The position numbers and the translations under genes were made by a program. The notes below the pieces were generated by a model, which was given only the letters and a program-made list of their open reading frames with translations, did not search any database and had not been told where the DNA came from. A DNA stretch of 64,000 nt. Source: Dethiobacter sp. GTDB lineage: Bacteria > Bacillota > Dethiobacteria > Dethiobacterales > Dethiobacteraceae. Positions 8,211 to 16,665 of this stretch are shown here, piece by piece. Numbering within the stretch: the stretch's first letter is position 1; each line of letters opens with the position of its first letter. Where the stretch lies: contig DYEY01000043.1 in NCBI GenBank assembly GCA_020725465.1, positions 1 through 64,000 on the forward strand. Direction: 5' to 3'.

Positions 8211-9962
8211 TCAGCTGTCTGTGCCTGACTCGCGGATACGCTGAAACTTGCGGACAACGGTGGACTGGTCCACGCCCAGCGCTTCGGCGGCCCGTCTTGT
8301 GGTGCCGTATTTCTGCAGGGCCTTTATAATCAGCTTTTTTTCCACCTGGAACAGCGCCTCTTTCAGGGGGATGACATCAGACACATCCACGTGGAACTGG
8401 CGCTCTTTTTCCACCAGCGTTTTAATCTGCGGCGGTATGTTTTCCAGGCGGATTTCCTCCTCCCTGGTCAGAACCACCATCCGCTCCACAATATTCTGCA
8501 GCTCCCTCACGTTCCCCGGCCAGTCATACTCCGCCAGCCGTTTCACCACCGGCGCGCTGATATACTTTTTCTGCTTGTACTTCTCATTGTACTTCCTCAG
8601 GAAATGGTCGATGAGGTGAGGGATGTCTTCCCGGCGCTGCCGCAGCGGCGGCACAGTGATGGGAATAACGTTAAGGCGGTAAAAAAGGTCCTCCCTGAAT
8701 TCCCCTCTCCGTACCAGCTCCTCCAGGTCCTTGTTGGTAGCGGCGATAATACGCACGTCCAGCTTGATGGGCCTGGTGCCGCCCACCCGCATTATCTCCT
8801 GTTCCTGGATGGCCCGCAGCAGCTTCACCTGCAGGTTGGAAGGTATTTCGGCCACCTCGTCCAACAGCAGTGTCCCCTTGTTGGCCAACTCGAACATGCC
8901 CGGCTTACCTTTACGGTCGGCGCCGGTAAAGGAGCCTTTCTCATAACCAAAAAGCTCTGACTCCAACAGGTTCTCCGGGATGGCTCCGCAGTTTACCTTG
9001 ATAAACGGCTCATCACGCCGGTCGCTGCTGCGGACAATGGCCTGGGCGATAACCTCCTTACCGACGCCGGACTCCCCCAGGATCAGCACGGTGGAATCCA
9101 CCTGCCCCACCCAGGTGGCCAGGTCGTAGATATGGCGCATCTGGGGGCTTTCCACCACCAGGTCCTCATCGGTGCGCTGAGAACGGAGCTGGGCCAGCTC
9201 GTTCTGGTAACGCGCCGCCTGCCTTTGCTTATCTTCCAGTTCCTGCTTGAGCCGGTTAAGTTCGGTGATATCGCGCACGTTGGTCACCACGCGCTCGATT
9301 TCGCCTTTTTCGTTAAAGATGGGGTTGCCGGTAATAAGTACCCGCTTGCCAGTCTTGATTATGTCGTGCATTATGGTCACCCGCTCTTTTTTGCGGAGCA
9401 CATGCAGCGTGACCGAGTCCGAGAAATAGCCTTGGTCCACCAGCTCCTGCATATGGCGGCCGATCACTTCCTCGGCCCTGATACCGGAGATGCGCTCATA
9501 CGCGCTGTTGACATGCAGCGTCTTGCCCTGACCATCGGTTATCCAGATGCCGTCATAGGACGACTCGATTATTTCCTCCAGCTCCCGGGCGAAGATTTTT
9601 TCTTCCCTCAGCTCCTGGCTGACTTTTTCCAGCTCGGAAATATCCTGAAAAACGCCTATAGCCCCCACCAGCCTGCCCGACCGGTCATAGATGGGGGAAC
9701 GGTTGGAAAGAAGCGTCCTGCCACGGAATTTCAGCTTCTGGTGCGGCTGGTTCTGCCCGGTTTTTAAAATCTCCAGCAGGCCCGTCTCGGGAAAAACGTT
9801 TTCAATCCTCTCACCCAGCAGTTTTTCCTCCTGCTCTCCCGCCACCCGGGCCGCCGACTTGTTTATCAGGATGATTCTGCCCTGAATGTCAATAGCCACA
9901 ATGCCGTTATAAACGGCATCCAGCACTTCCTGCACGTCCAGCCCGCTTTTTACCACTGCCAT
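8211..9962 (-). CDS. sigma-54-dependent transcriptional activator, PAS-PAS-AAA-Fis
   Basis: The 583-residue regulator has two N-terminal PAS domains (about 5-110 and 120-240) and a short coiled coil. A central AAA+ domain follows, with Walker A GESGVGKE, the sigma-54 contact loop as GSFTGA (usual form GAFTGA) and the Walker B stretch LLLDEVAEI. The C-terminal Fis-type helix-turn-helix has RRAAEALGVDQSTV. PAS sensors and the lack of a receiver domain suggest direct sensing of a ligand or redox state. I use the ATG at 9962 because AGGAGG precedes it; the frame extends 47 codons further without such a site. Three sigma-54 promoters within 7 kb make it the likely local regulator of acid uptake and oxidation. 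Confidence 0.93.
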   Translation of the reverse strand: MAVVKSGLDVQEVLDAVYNGIVAIDIQGRIILINKSAARVAGEQEEKLLGERIENVFPETGLLEILKTGQNQPHQKLKFRGRTLLSNRSPIYDRSGRLVGAIGVFQDISELEKVSQELREEKIFARELEEIIESSYDGIWITDGQGKTLHVNSAYERISGIRAEEVIGRHMQELVDQGYFSDSVTLHVLRKKERVTIMHDIIKTGKRVLITGNPIFNEKGEIERVVTNVRDITELNRLKQELEDKQRQAARYQNELAQLRSQRTDEDLVVESPQMRHIYDLATWVGQVDSTVLILGESGVGKEVIAQAIVRSSDRRDEPFIKVNCGAIPENLLESELFGYEKGSFTGADRKGKPGMFELANKGTLLLDEVAEIPSNLQVKLLRAIQEQEIMRVGGTRPIKLDVRIIAATNKDLEELVRRGEFREDLFYRLNVIPITVPPLRQRREDIPHLIDHFLRKYNEKYKQKKYISAPVVKRLAEYDWPGNVRELQNIVERMVVLTREEEIRLENIPPQIKTLVEKERQFHVDVSDVIPLKEALFQVEKKLIIKALQKYGTTRRAAEALGVDQSTVVRKFQRIRESGTDS

Positions 9963-10129
9963 AGAGCAAACCTCCTGATGAAATATTACATCATCTCTAT
10001 TCACCGCCTGCCCGCAGAATCCTCTTTTTAAATTGCGCAAATCTTTAAAATAATTTATCTGGTTTTTGTCCCACAAAATGCCTGCGGGAACGCCGCATAT
10101 CAAAAAAGGAACCGGTTAAAATAAAAGCG

Positions 10130-10528
10130 TAAGGGTTCGTAATGGCCGAGTCAAGACTGTTGCAGGGTCTTGCGGCTCTGTAACGGTCGGCCAAAGGTCT
10201 GCAAGCGGGTCCTGAGGCTCGGTGCAGGCCGGAGGGAAGATCAACAGGTGTCATAAGCTCATGCTCTGTGGCAGCCGCAAGGTTGTCACAGGGTGGCGAA
10301 GATACCTGTTGGTCGAGCCAAGACAGCCGTAGGTGCTGAATTCCTGCAGTACTTAACATGCAGGGTCGTCGCCGGCCGCAAGGCCGGTGGTGGCTCAGTA
10401 GGTATCTATGGCTGTCGGGCAAAGGTTGGCATGGGTCCGCCACGGGTTGTGCGCAGCCGGGAGGTTGCCCACAGCTCCCAAAAGACGCACGCCAGCCGGC
10501 GCGAAGGTCATTACGGGCTCTTTTTTTT
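10130..10528 (+). ncRNA. unassigned structured RNA, about 390 nt
   Basis: This stretch has no credible coding frame but many mutually compatible helices. A 10-bp closing stem pairs 10138-10147 with 10506-10515. Others are 10152-10157/10167-10172, 10243-10252/10301-10310 (10 bp), a 13-bp stem 10264-10276/10281-10293 capped by a GCAA tetraloop, 10322-10332/10406-10416 (11 bp) and 10343-10348/10359-10364. Further stems are 10372-10377/10382-10387, again with a GCAA loop, 10449-10453/10486-10490 and 10459-10463/10475-10479. Eight T residues at 10521-10528 follow the closing stem, giving the strand. It lacks the conserved cores of RNase P RNA, tmRNA and SRP RNA as I know them. I do not recognise the class. 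Confidence 0.75.
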
Positions 10529-10563
10529 GTTAGTGCCAAACTTAAAACATGGCCTCAGGTTTT

Positions 10564-10592
10564 TTGACCTAACCGGTGTATGGTGATATAAT
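10564..10592 (+). promoter_or_regulatory. sigma-A promoter for the DUF3786 gene
   Basis: TTGACC and TATAAT are separated by 17 bases, close to the housekeeping consensus. The -10 box ends about 30 bases before the ATG of the DUF3786 gene. Confidence 0.85.
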
Positions 10593-10622
10593 CGAGGCGA
10601 GAAACCGACGAGGAGGTCTGTC

Positions 10623-11243
10623 ATGAGCAGGAGCCCCTATAACCTGGGAGAGACGCTGGAGGTGGCCAAGAAAGAGTTTGCCGGGCTTTCCCCGCTGGTA
10701 ATGGCGTCTAACAGCGGTTGCCTTTTTGACCTGGAACGCCGCCGTTTCACCGTACCCTTTCTGGGCAGCCGGTACCTGGTGGAACACCCCAGCGGCGCTG
10801 TTACCCACAAAGACAAAGAGGGCGAAGCGCCCATCGTTATCACCATCCTTCTCCTCCATTACCTGTGCCGGGCCAGCGGCGTTGAGCTGTCGGCGGACTG
10901 GATATCCTTCAAAGAGCTCCAGGGCGGTGCCATCTACATCGAGCCATTTCGCAAGCGCGCCGTCATACCCTTTGTCAGGAATTTCGGCTCCCGCAGCGAA
11001 GACTTCGCCCGTGCCGCGGAAAAACTGGGCGGCCGTAAAGCCAACCACGGTGACGTTTCCTACATAATTCCGGCCCTGCCCCGGGTACCGCTGCTGTATG
11101 TGCTCTGGCGCGGCGACGACGAATTCCCGCCCAGCGGCAATATCCTGTTTGACCGTTACGCCAACACCTACCTGCATACCGAAGACTACGCCATGATCTG
11201 CGGCATGACCGTGGGCGCCCTGCTTTCCGCCCTGAAACAATAA
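10623..11243 (+). CDS. DUF3786 domain protein
   Basis: The 206-residue soluble protein matches my recollection of DUF3786 proteins of anaerobes: an N-terminal FAGLSP region, a central LLLHYL segment, and a C-terminal part with PRVPLLYVLWRGDDEFPPSG and ILFDRYANTYLHTED. No cofactor motif or membrane segment is visible. It has its own sigma-A promoter, GAGGAGGT before the ATG, and a strong terminator behind it, so it is a single-gene unit. Its biochemical role is unknown. Confidence 0.8.
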   Translation: MSRSPYNLGETLEVAKKEFAGLSPLVMASNSGCLFDLERRRFTVPFLGSRYLVEHPSGAVTHKDKEGEAPIVITILLLHYLCRASGVELSADWISFKELQGGAIYIEPFRKRAVIPFVRNFGSRSEDFARAAEKLGGRKANHGDVSYIIPALPRVPLLYVLWRGDDEFPPSGNILFDRYANTYLHTEDYAMICGMTVGALLSALKQ

Positions 11244-11310
11244 ATATTTTATTGCAGTTTTTTGGTGTAACAGACAGCCCCCGCCCCTCACAGCCGCTAT
11301 AGCAGCCATG

Positions 11311-11340
11311 AATAACCGCCCTCCGGCGGTTATTTTGTCT
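11311..11340 (+). terminator. rho-independent terminator
   Basis: A 10-bp perfect stem (AATAACCGCC with its complement) followed by TTTTG lies about 70 bases behind the DUF3786 stop. Confidence 0.85.
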
Positions 11341-11439
11341 TTGCGCGTCCTGCTTTGTCACCTCCCCCCTGACATGCTTCGCAGGACTTCGCATAAACTG
11401 AGTATTATAATCCAATAATGAAACAGAGGGGGGCAAGCC

Positions 11440-11616
11440 ATGTTGAAGTGGGATGAATACGGACAGGAAGAAAATTTCCTCCGCCTGCCAAGGTTCTTGT
11501 TTTGGCTGGTGATGCTTCTTTATGCCGCCGCGTTTCTTTTGGTGGCCATGGGATGGGCTAAATGGCTCGGCCTGGTGCTGAGGCACCACCAGACTTTCCT
11601 GTCCCTGGTACGCTGA
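11440..11616 (+). CDS. 58-residue single-TM membrane protein upstream of the signal peptidase
   Basis: An ATG at 11440 behind GAGGGGGG opens a 58-codon frame ending in TGA at 11616. The protein has a charged N-terminus (MLKWDEYGQEE), one hydrophobic stretch of about 28 residues (LPRFLFW to AMGWAKW) and a short tail ending LSLVR. It ends 4 bases before the signal peptidase ATG, so the two are very probably co-translated. I know of no family match; a role as a membrane partner or chaperone of the peptidase is a guess. Confidence 0.7.
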   Translation: MLKWDEYGQEENFLRLPRFLFWLVMLLYAAAFLLVAMGWAKWLGLVLRHHQTFLSLVR

Positions 11617-11620
11617 CCGC

Positions 11621-12109
11621 ATGGCCAGGACCTGCAAAACCCTGTTCCCGGTCCTGGCGCTGGGCCTGGCCGCTTACATATTGCTGGCCCCGCGCGGGCT
11701 GGCACCCTTGCTTTCCTTAAACCGCTACGCCCTGCTTTGCGTACAGAGCGGCAGCATGGCGCCGGCACTGCCCGTGCACGCCGTTATCACGGTGGACAGG
11801 CAACAGGCTTTCCCTCTGAACCGGGGAGACATCATCACTTACCGGTCAGGCGACGGGCGGCTTATCACGCACCGCGTGGTAGGAGCCGGTTTTGACGGCG
11901 CCTTTTATTACATCACCAAGGGCGACGCCAACCTCAGTACCGACCCCTATCCCGTGCGGGAAAATGACATCTTCGGCCGCGTCATCTTCGTAACCCCCCC
12001 CAAACTGGCCGCCTTTATCCGCTTTCTCAGCTCCCCTACCGCTTCCCGGACGGTGGCCCTGCTGTTTTTGCTTGTGTTCCTGCGTTCCTTTTCCCGGCGG
12101 CGCGCCTGA
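11621..12109 (+). CDS. sipW: signal peptidase I, SipW/ER type
   Basis: This 162-residue membrane protease would remove signal peptides from exported proteins. The catalytic Ser lies in QSGSMAPAL near residue 45. THRVV near 88 supplies His instead of the Lys of classical bacterial enzymes, which marks the archaeal/ER (SipW) branch. KGDANLSTDP near 107 is the third conserved box. Membrane segments flank the catalytic part at residues 7-25 and about 140-155. SipW enzymes in Bacillus process biofilm fibre proteins, but no TasA-like gene is in view. Confidence 0.92.
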   Translation: MARTCKTLFPVLALGLAAYILLAPRGLAPLLSLNRYALLCVQSGSMAPALPVHAVITVDRQQAFPLNRGDIITYRSGDGRLITHRVVGAGFDGAFYYITKGDANLSTDPYPVRENDIFGRVIFVTPPKLAAFIRFLSSPTASRTVALLFLLVFLRSFSRRRA

Positions 12110-12200
12110 AGAAAACCATACCGGCTTGCGGGCCGTTTTTTATTACATAAAAAAACTGCCTCCCCGGCAATGCTAAAATGTACTGTAAACGGAGGCAACT

Positions 12201-13208
12201 ATGGCGGAAATAGTTTTTTTTGAAGTTCAGAAAGGTGACCGGCAGTTCTACCGCCGGCACCTGAAAGACCACAAACTGCATTTCCACGCAGAGCCGCTGG
12301 ACACCGCCCACAGACCCGGCTTAGAGCAGGCGGAAGCGCTCTGTGTCTTCATCTATTCCCCGGCCTCAGCGGAAAACCTTTCCCGTTTCCCAAACCTCCG
12401 GCTCATCGCCACCCGCTCCACCGGCTTCAACCACATCGATCTGGACTACTGCCGCTCCCGGGGCATCACCGTCTGCAACGTCCCGGTCTACGGCGAAAAC
12501 ACCGTGGCCGAGCACACCTTTGCCCTGCTCTTGTCCCTTTCGCGCAACCTGCACCGGGCTTATCTGCGCACCCTGCGGGAAAACTTCTCCCTTTCCGGCC
12601 TGCAGGGGTTCGACCTGGCGGGCAAAACCCTGGGCGTGGTGGGCACCGGCCGCATCGGCCTGCACGTCATCAAAATCGCCCGCGGCTTTAACATGGAAGT
12701 ACTGGCGGCGGACCCCGCTCCCAACCCCTTCCTGGCCCAAGTCCTGCAGTTTTGCTACCTGCCCCTGGACGAAGTGCTCTCCCGCTCCGACATCATCAGC
12801 CTGCATGCCCCCTTAAACGAGCAGACCCGCCACCTGATCAACCGGCAGAATATCAAAAAAATCAAAAAAGGCGCCCTGCTCATCAACACCGCCCGCGGCG
12901 GGCTGGTGGAGACAGAAGCGCTGCTGGAAGCTTTAAACACCGGCATCCTCTCCGGGGCCGGCCTCGATGTGCTGGAAGGGGAAGAGTTCCTGGCCGAGGA
13001 AGAAAAACTCTTCAGTCCCGGACTGCCCCGGGAGGCCCTCTCCACCATGCTGAAAAACCACCTGCTCCTGCACCGGGAGGATGTGGTGATCACCCCCCAT
13101 ATCGGCTTCTATTCGCGGGAAGCGGTGGCCCGCATCCGTGAAACCACCGCCCGCAACATCAACGCCTACTTTGCCGGTCATCCCCAAAATACGGTCAAAA
13201 ACCCCTGA
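12201..13208 (+). CDS. D-isomer-specific 2-hydroxyacid dehydrogenase (D-lactate dehydrogenase-like)
   Basis: The 335-residue NAD-dependent oxidoreductase has an N-terminal substrate lobe, the Rossmann motif GVVGTGRIG near residue 150, the active-site Arg within NTARGGLVE near 235, and the Glu-His pair with His in ITPHIGFYS near 298. D-lactate dehydrogenases reduce pyruvate to D-lactate; related enzymes handle other 2-oxo acids, so the substrate is not certain. The ATG lies behind CGGAGG. The gene overlaps the convergent radical SAM gene by 14 bases at its 3' end. Confidence 0.9.
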   Translation: MAEIVFFEVQKGDRQFYRRHLKDHKLHFHAEPLDTAHRPGLEQAEALCVFIYSPASAENLSRFPNLRLIATRSTGFNHIDLDYCRSRGITVCNVPVYGENTVAEHTFALLLSLSRNLHRAYLRTLRENFSLSGLQGFDLAGKTLGVVGTGRIGLHVIKIARGFNMEVLAADPAPNPFLAQVLQFCYLPLDEVLSRSDIISLHAPLNEQTRHLINRQNIKKIKKGALLINTARGGLVETEALLEALNTGILSGAGLDVLEGEEFLAEEEKLFSPGLPREALSTMLKNHLLLHREDVVITPHIGFYSREAVARIRETTARNINAYFAGHPQNTVKNP

Positions 13209-14064
13209 AAGCCTCGTGTTTCAAAAGCCTTGGGTCGGCCATGGCCATTGCCAGCGCTCCCAGCATCCGCTCCCGGTCCCGCGGCAGCACGCCGCCCACC
13301 GGGTAATAATTGGAGGCGTGGTTGGAGCGGAAAACGCAGTCTTCCACCTGCAGGTTCTCGATCAAAAGCTTCATCTCCGCCAGGCTTTCCCGGGGCGAGA
13401 GCAGCTCGAACCTGCCGCTTTCTATTTCCCTGGCCAGCACGGTACCCGGATGCACCATCAGAGTCAGCGCCGCCAGGTATTCCGGGTTAATCGCCGAGGC
13501 CACCTCCGCCGTGCCCAGCGCGTGCTCCCGCCAGCGCTGCCGGCCACCCAGCCCCAGTATCACCGTGGCCGACAGCGCAAACCCGGCGGCCCGCGCCTTC
13601 CGGCCTGCCGCCACCATCTCCTTTGCCGTCACGCCCTTGTTGGTCTCCCGCAACACCGTGTCGTCGCCGCTCTCGATCCCGAAGTAGACCAGCGACACCC
13701 CGGCGGCCCGTACCGCCGCCAGCTCCTCTTCGCTTTTAGCCAGAATATTGGTGGGGCCGCCATAAATGGAAATCCTCTCCACCCCGGGAAAAGCGCTTTT
13801 CACTTCCCGGACAACCGCCACCAGCTCTTCCGTCGCCATGGCCAGGGCGTCCCCGTCCGCCAGGAAAACCCGCGACACCGAGCCGTACCTGGCCCTGGCC
13901 CAGGCGATGTCCGCCTGCACCTCCTCCAGCGTCTTCACCCGGTACTTCTTTTTCTTGTACATGGCGCAAAAAGTGCAGCGGTTATGCGAACAGCCCACCG
14001 TCACCTGCAAAATCAGGCTGTAAGCTTCGCTGGGGGGCCGAAAAAGCGGTTGTTCGTATTTCAT
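13195..14064 (-). CDS. radical SAM protein of the CSHNRCTFC family
   Basis: This 289-residue protein has the [4Fe-4S] cysteine cluster C-x4-C-x2-C (CSHNRCTFC) near residue 25, one residue more than the classical C-x3-C-x2-C spacing; this form is common in a clostridial family of small radical SAM proteins. A SAM-binding GGPTN box and FGIESG segment follow, then a C-terminal part with HASNYYPVGG. The chemistry and substrate are unknown. It stands alone, has GGGGAGG before its ATG, and converges on the hydroxyacid dehydrogenase. Confidence 0.85.
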   Translation of the reverse strand: MKYEQPLFRPPSEAYSLILQVTVGCSHNRCTFCAMYKKKKYRVKTLEEVQADIAWARARYGSVSRVFLADGDALAMATEELVAVVREVKSAFPGVERISIYGGPTNILAKSEEELAAVRAAGVSLVYFGIESGDDTVLRETNKGVTAKEMVAAGRKARAAGFALSATVILGLGGRQRWREHALGTAEVASAINPEYLAALTLMVHPGTVLAREIESGRFELLSPRESLAEMKLLIENLQVEDCVFRSNHASNYYPVGGVLPRDRERMLGALAMAMADPRLLKHEAFRGF

Positions 14065-14160
14065 GCCCTGCTCCTCCCCGGCCGCGGCCCTGCCCCGGCG
14101 CGGCCTTTATAACCTATGGTACCATAAACCATTTCCTGTTTCCACACCAAAGCAGCCGGA

Positions 14161-14200
14161 AATTAAATAAAGCCTGCCGGCGGTTGCCTGCCGGCAGGCT
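14161..14200 (-). terminator. rho-independent terminator behind the coiled-coil gene
   Basis: An 11-bp perfect stem (AGCCTGCCGGC and its complement) is followed on the minus strand by TTTATTTAATT. It lies 20 bases after the stop at 14220 and would end the two-gene exported-protein unit. Confidence 0.8.
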
Positions 14201-14219
14201 GGCCCTTATAGCGGCCACC

Positions 14220-14753
14220 CTAATTCCCCTGGTTCAGCAGCGAGGCGATGAAGGCCTCAAGGGTTTCAAGCTCTCTTAGCAGGCTCTCCAGCCCGGCAAT
14301 TCTTTGTGCCTGGATTTCCAGCACCCTCTCCAGGCCGTTAAGCACTTCCTCTTGCTCATTTTTTAGCCGCCCAATCCTCACAAGCAGGCTCTGCTCCCGG
14401 ACCTGGCCGACGGTGGACCCCAGCTGCAGCCTGCCATGCCTGATCAGGCGGTTCATTTCCCGCAACCGGGCCAACTGCTCCGCAGTAAGCTCACTTTTGC
14501 TCTCTATCAGCTTCAGGATGTCTTGCCTGGCCGCCCGCAGCCTCTTCCCAAACTCCAGCTTCAGCTGCTGTATTTGCAGCGTGTTGGCCTTTATCTGTCC
14601 CACCCTGTCCAGCACCTGCCGGCGCTGGTCAACCAGCTGCTGCCTGTTTTTTGCCGGTTCACCTGTCCTGTCCTGTACCCTGGCTGCCAGCGCCACCCCT
14701 GAGGTGGCGAGCAAAGCAAGGGCCAGGAGCAGGCAGAACATTTTTCTGACCAT
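14220..14753 (-). CDS. exported coiled-coil protein of unknown function
   Basis: The protein (about 177 residues) starts with a signal peptide ending near ALAARVQD. The remainder is almost all predicted helix, rich in Gln, Arg, Leu and Glu with heptad-like spacing (for example RQQLVDQRRQVLDRVGQI). AGGAGGT lies 9 bases before the ATG at 14753 and 6 bases before a TTG one codon upstream, so the start is uncertain by one codon. It sits 14 bases downstream of a lipoprotein gene, and both lie behind a two-component system. The family is not recognised; an envelope-stress (CpxP-like) helix protein is one possibility, on general appearance only. Confidence 0.7.
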   Translation of the reverse strand: MVRKMFCLLLALALLATSGVALAARVQDRTGEPAKNRQQLVDQRRQVLDRVGQIKANTLQIQQLKLEFGKRLRAARQDILKLIESKSELTAEQLARLREMNRLIRHGRLQLGSTVGQVREQSLLVRIGRLKNEQEEVLNGLERVLEIQAQRIAGLESLLRELETLEAFIASLLNQGN

Positions 14754-14767
14754 CAAATCCACACCTC

Positions 14768-15136
14768 CTAAAAGTTTAAGTCGTCACCGGACAAATCTTC
14801 CAGGCTGTCCAGTATCTTTAACAGTTCATCCAGTTCTTTGACGATTTCCTCCATAACCTGTTTTGTGCCGGTAAAAACCGGGTTATCCGAAAAAATAATG
14901 TTGCCGCCCCCTTCCTTTGTCTCCGCAGCCTTCCCCTCTTCTGCCGGGTTTGGCCGGTTATCCTCCGGCCCCTCTCCTGCGCCGGCGGTCTCCGCGGGGC
15001 CGGCAGCGGCGGCGGGGGGTTTGTCTGCTGGCGACGGCGCCGGGCTTTGCTTTTCACCGGCCCCGCAGCCGGCAAGCGCGGCAACCAGGACAACCACCAG
15101 AGCTGCCACCATAACCCGCCTGAGATAATATGTCAT
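14768..15136 (-). CDS. small lipoprotein with Pro/Ala/Glu-rich linker
   Basis: The 122-residue protein has a lipoprotein signal peptide with LAGC at the lipobox (Cys near residue 24). A low-complexity linker rich in Pro, Ala, Gly and Glu follows, then a short acidic C-terminus with repeated LDELLKILDSLEDL-like leucines. I chose the ATG at 15136 because AGAGGGG lies before it; frames reaching 15175 lack a well-placed site. It is probably co-transcribed with the exported coiled-coil gene. Function unknown. Confidence 0.65.
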   Translation of the reverse strand: MTYYLRRVMVAALVVVLVAALAGCGAGEKQSPAPSPADKPPAAAAGPAETAGAGEGPEDNRPNPAEEGKAAETKEGGGNIIFSDNPVFTGTKQVMEEIVKELDELLKILDSLEDLSGDDLNF

Positions 15137-15261
15137 AAACAATCCCCTCTTCATTCCTGTTTTTCCCCATGCCACCTCCCGGCCGGATGCCTCTTACTGT
15201 ATCATACAACCGGGTTGTTTCAGGGAAATGAACTGATTGTAAAAAAAGTGTAAAACAACTG

Positions 15262-16665
15262 TCAGGACGGTAACCATACGCGGAAAACCGTGCCCTGCCC
15301 GGGCGCGCTTTCCGCTTCCACCCGGCCGCCGTGCAGTTCCACCAGGCTTTTGGCTATGGCCAGGCCGAGTCCGGTGCCGCCCAGGGCGGCGTCCCTTGAC
15401 TTTTCCACGCGGTAGAACTTATCAAAGACAAAGGGCAGCTCTTCCCCGGGAATGCCAAACCCCGTGTCCCTGACCTCCACCACCGCCGCCCCGTCGCCGC
15501 TGTCCACCGTTACTGCCACCCGCCCGCCAGGGTTATTGTAAACTATGGCGTTGGCCAGCAGGTTCCAGATCACCTGCCTGATACGGTCACCGTCGGCCGG
15601 CACCACCACTGCTTTTGCCGGCAGGTTGACCACAAGCTCTATCTTCTTTTCCCCGGCCTGGGGAGCCATCATAGCGGCCACGTCAGCTGCCAGCCTCCCC
15701 AGGTCAACTCTCTCTTTTTTTAAAAAGAGTCCCCCTGATTCCATCCTGGCCAGGTCCAGCAGGTCACCCACCAGGCCGGACAGCCTCTTGGTTTCCTGCA
15801 GGGCCAGTTCCAGGTACTTCCTCTGTTCCTGCTCCCCCACCACCCCGTCCAATATGCCCTGGATGAAACCGCGGATGGCGGTAAGGGGCGTGCGCAGTTC
15901 GTGAGAGACTCCGGCCAGCAGCTCTTTTCGCAACTTCTCCGCCCGAAGCAGCTTGTCCTTCATAAAGTTGAACGACCTTACCAGCTCCGCCGCCTCGTCC
16001 CGGCCCACCACCGGCAGGTCGCTCACTTCCTGTCCCAGTGCCAGTTCCCGGGCTGTCCTGCTCACCCTGACAATGGGATGGGAGATCCCCTTCGCCACAT
16101 AAAAAAATGCCGCCCCGCCCGCCAGCAAAGCCAGCAGGGCCGCCCACCGGATCCTCCCGTACAGCTGCCACAACCCGCGGTCCAGCTGGTACACGGGGGA
16201 AAAAAGCAGGACCGCCCCCCGTATATCGCCCTCCAGCCAAAGCGGGATGGCCACCGCCACCACATGGGTGTCCAGGCCGCCGGCAAAATAACGGCTTGCC
16301 GCCAGCGTCTCACCCTGCCACACCTTCTCCAGCCTCTCCCTCAGCTGTCTGTCCCGTAATCCCAGCTTCTCTTGCAGGAACTCCTCAGCCTGCTGCGGGC
16401 CGGCCCCTTCGATTACCACCACGCGGCTGTTCACCGTCTCGCCGATAATATTGATGTAGGCCTCCATTTCGCTTTTACTGATGCTGCCGCGGGCATACCG
16501 TACCATCAGGGTGTTGGCCAGCCGCCCCGCTTCCAACAGCAGGTGCTGCTTTTCCCGGAAAACATGTTCCCGGAAAAGCTGTGCCAGCATGATGGTCAGG
16601 GAAGCGATAATCAGGGCGGCGACGGCCAGGTAGGCCACCAGGAGCTTGCTGAAGATCCGCGTCAA
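15262..16665 (-). CDS. membrane sensor histidine kinase
   Basis: The 467-residue kinase has an N-terminal membrane segment (about 8-30), an extracytoplasmic sensor of about 125 residues, a second membrane segment near 165-185 and a HAMP linker. The HisKA box SHELRTPLTAIRG carries the phosphorylated His near residue 245. N, G1 (DTGFGIP) and G2 (GTGLGLA) boxes complete the catalytic domain. It begins at a TTG just after the TGA of the response regulator, with GGAGGTGA inside the regulator's last codons, so the pair is translationally coupled. The signal sensed is unknown; the type resembles ResE/WalK-like kinases. Confidence 0.93.
   Translation of the reverse strand: MTRIFSKLLVAYLAVAALIIASLTIMLAQLFREHVFREKQHLLLEAGRLANTLMVRYARGSISKSEMEAYINIIGETVNSRVVVIEGAGPQQAEEFLQEKLGLRDRQLRERLEKVWQGETLAASRYFAGGLDTHVVAVAIPLWLEGDIRGAVLLFSPVYQLDRGLWQLYGRIRWAALLALLAGGAAFFYVAKGISHPIVRVSRTARELALGQEVSDLPVVGRDEAAELVRSFNFMKDKLLRAEKLRKELLAGVSHELRTPLTAIRGFIQGILDGVVGEQEQRKYLELALQETKRLSGLVGDLLDLARMESGGLFLKKERVDLGRLAADVAAMMAPQAGEKKIELVVNLPAKAVVVPADGDRIRQVIWNLLANAIVYNNPGGRVAVTVDSGDGAAVVEVRDTGFGIPGEELPFVFDKFYRVEKSRDAALGGTGLGLAIAKSLVELHGGRVEAESAPGQGTVFRVWLPS

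Noticed and set aside
10045-10539. A 164-codon minus-strand frame across the structured RNA
   Set aside because: No ribosome site, Cys/Arg/Pro-rich low-quality protein, and it runs antisense through strong RNA helices that end in a T-tract on the plus strand.
12114-12146. Weak terminator-like CGGC/GCCG with T-tract behind the signal peptidase gene
   Set aside because: The stem has only 4 pairs, so it is not strong enough to list as a feature, although it may function.
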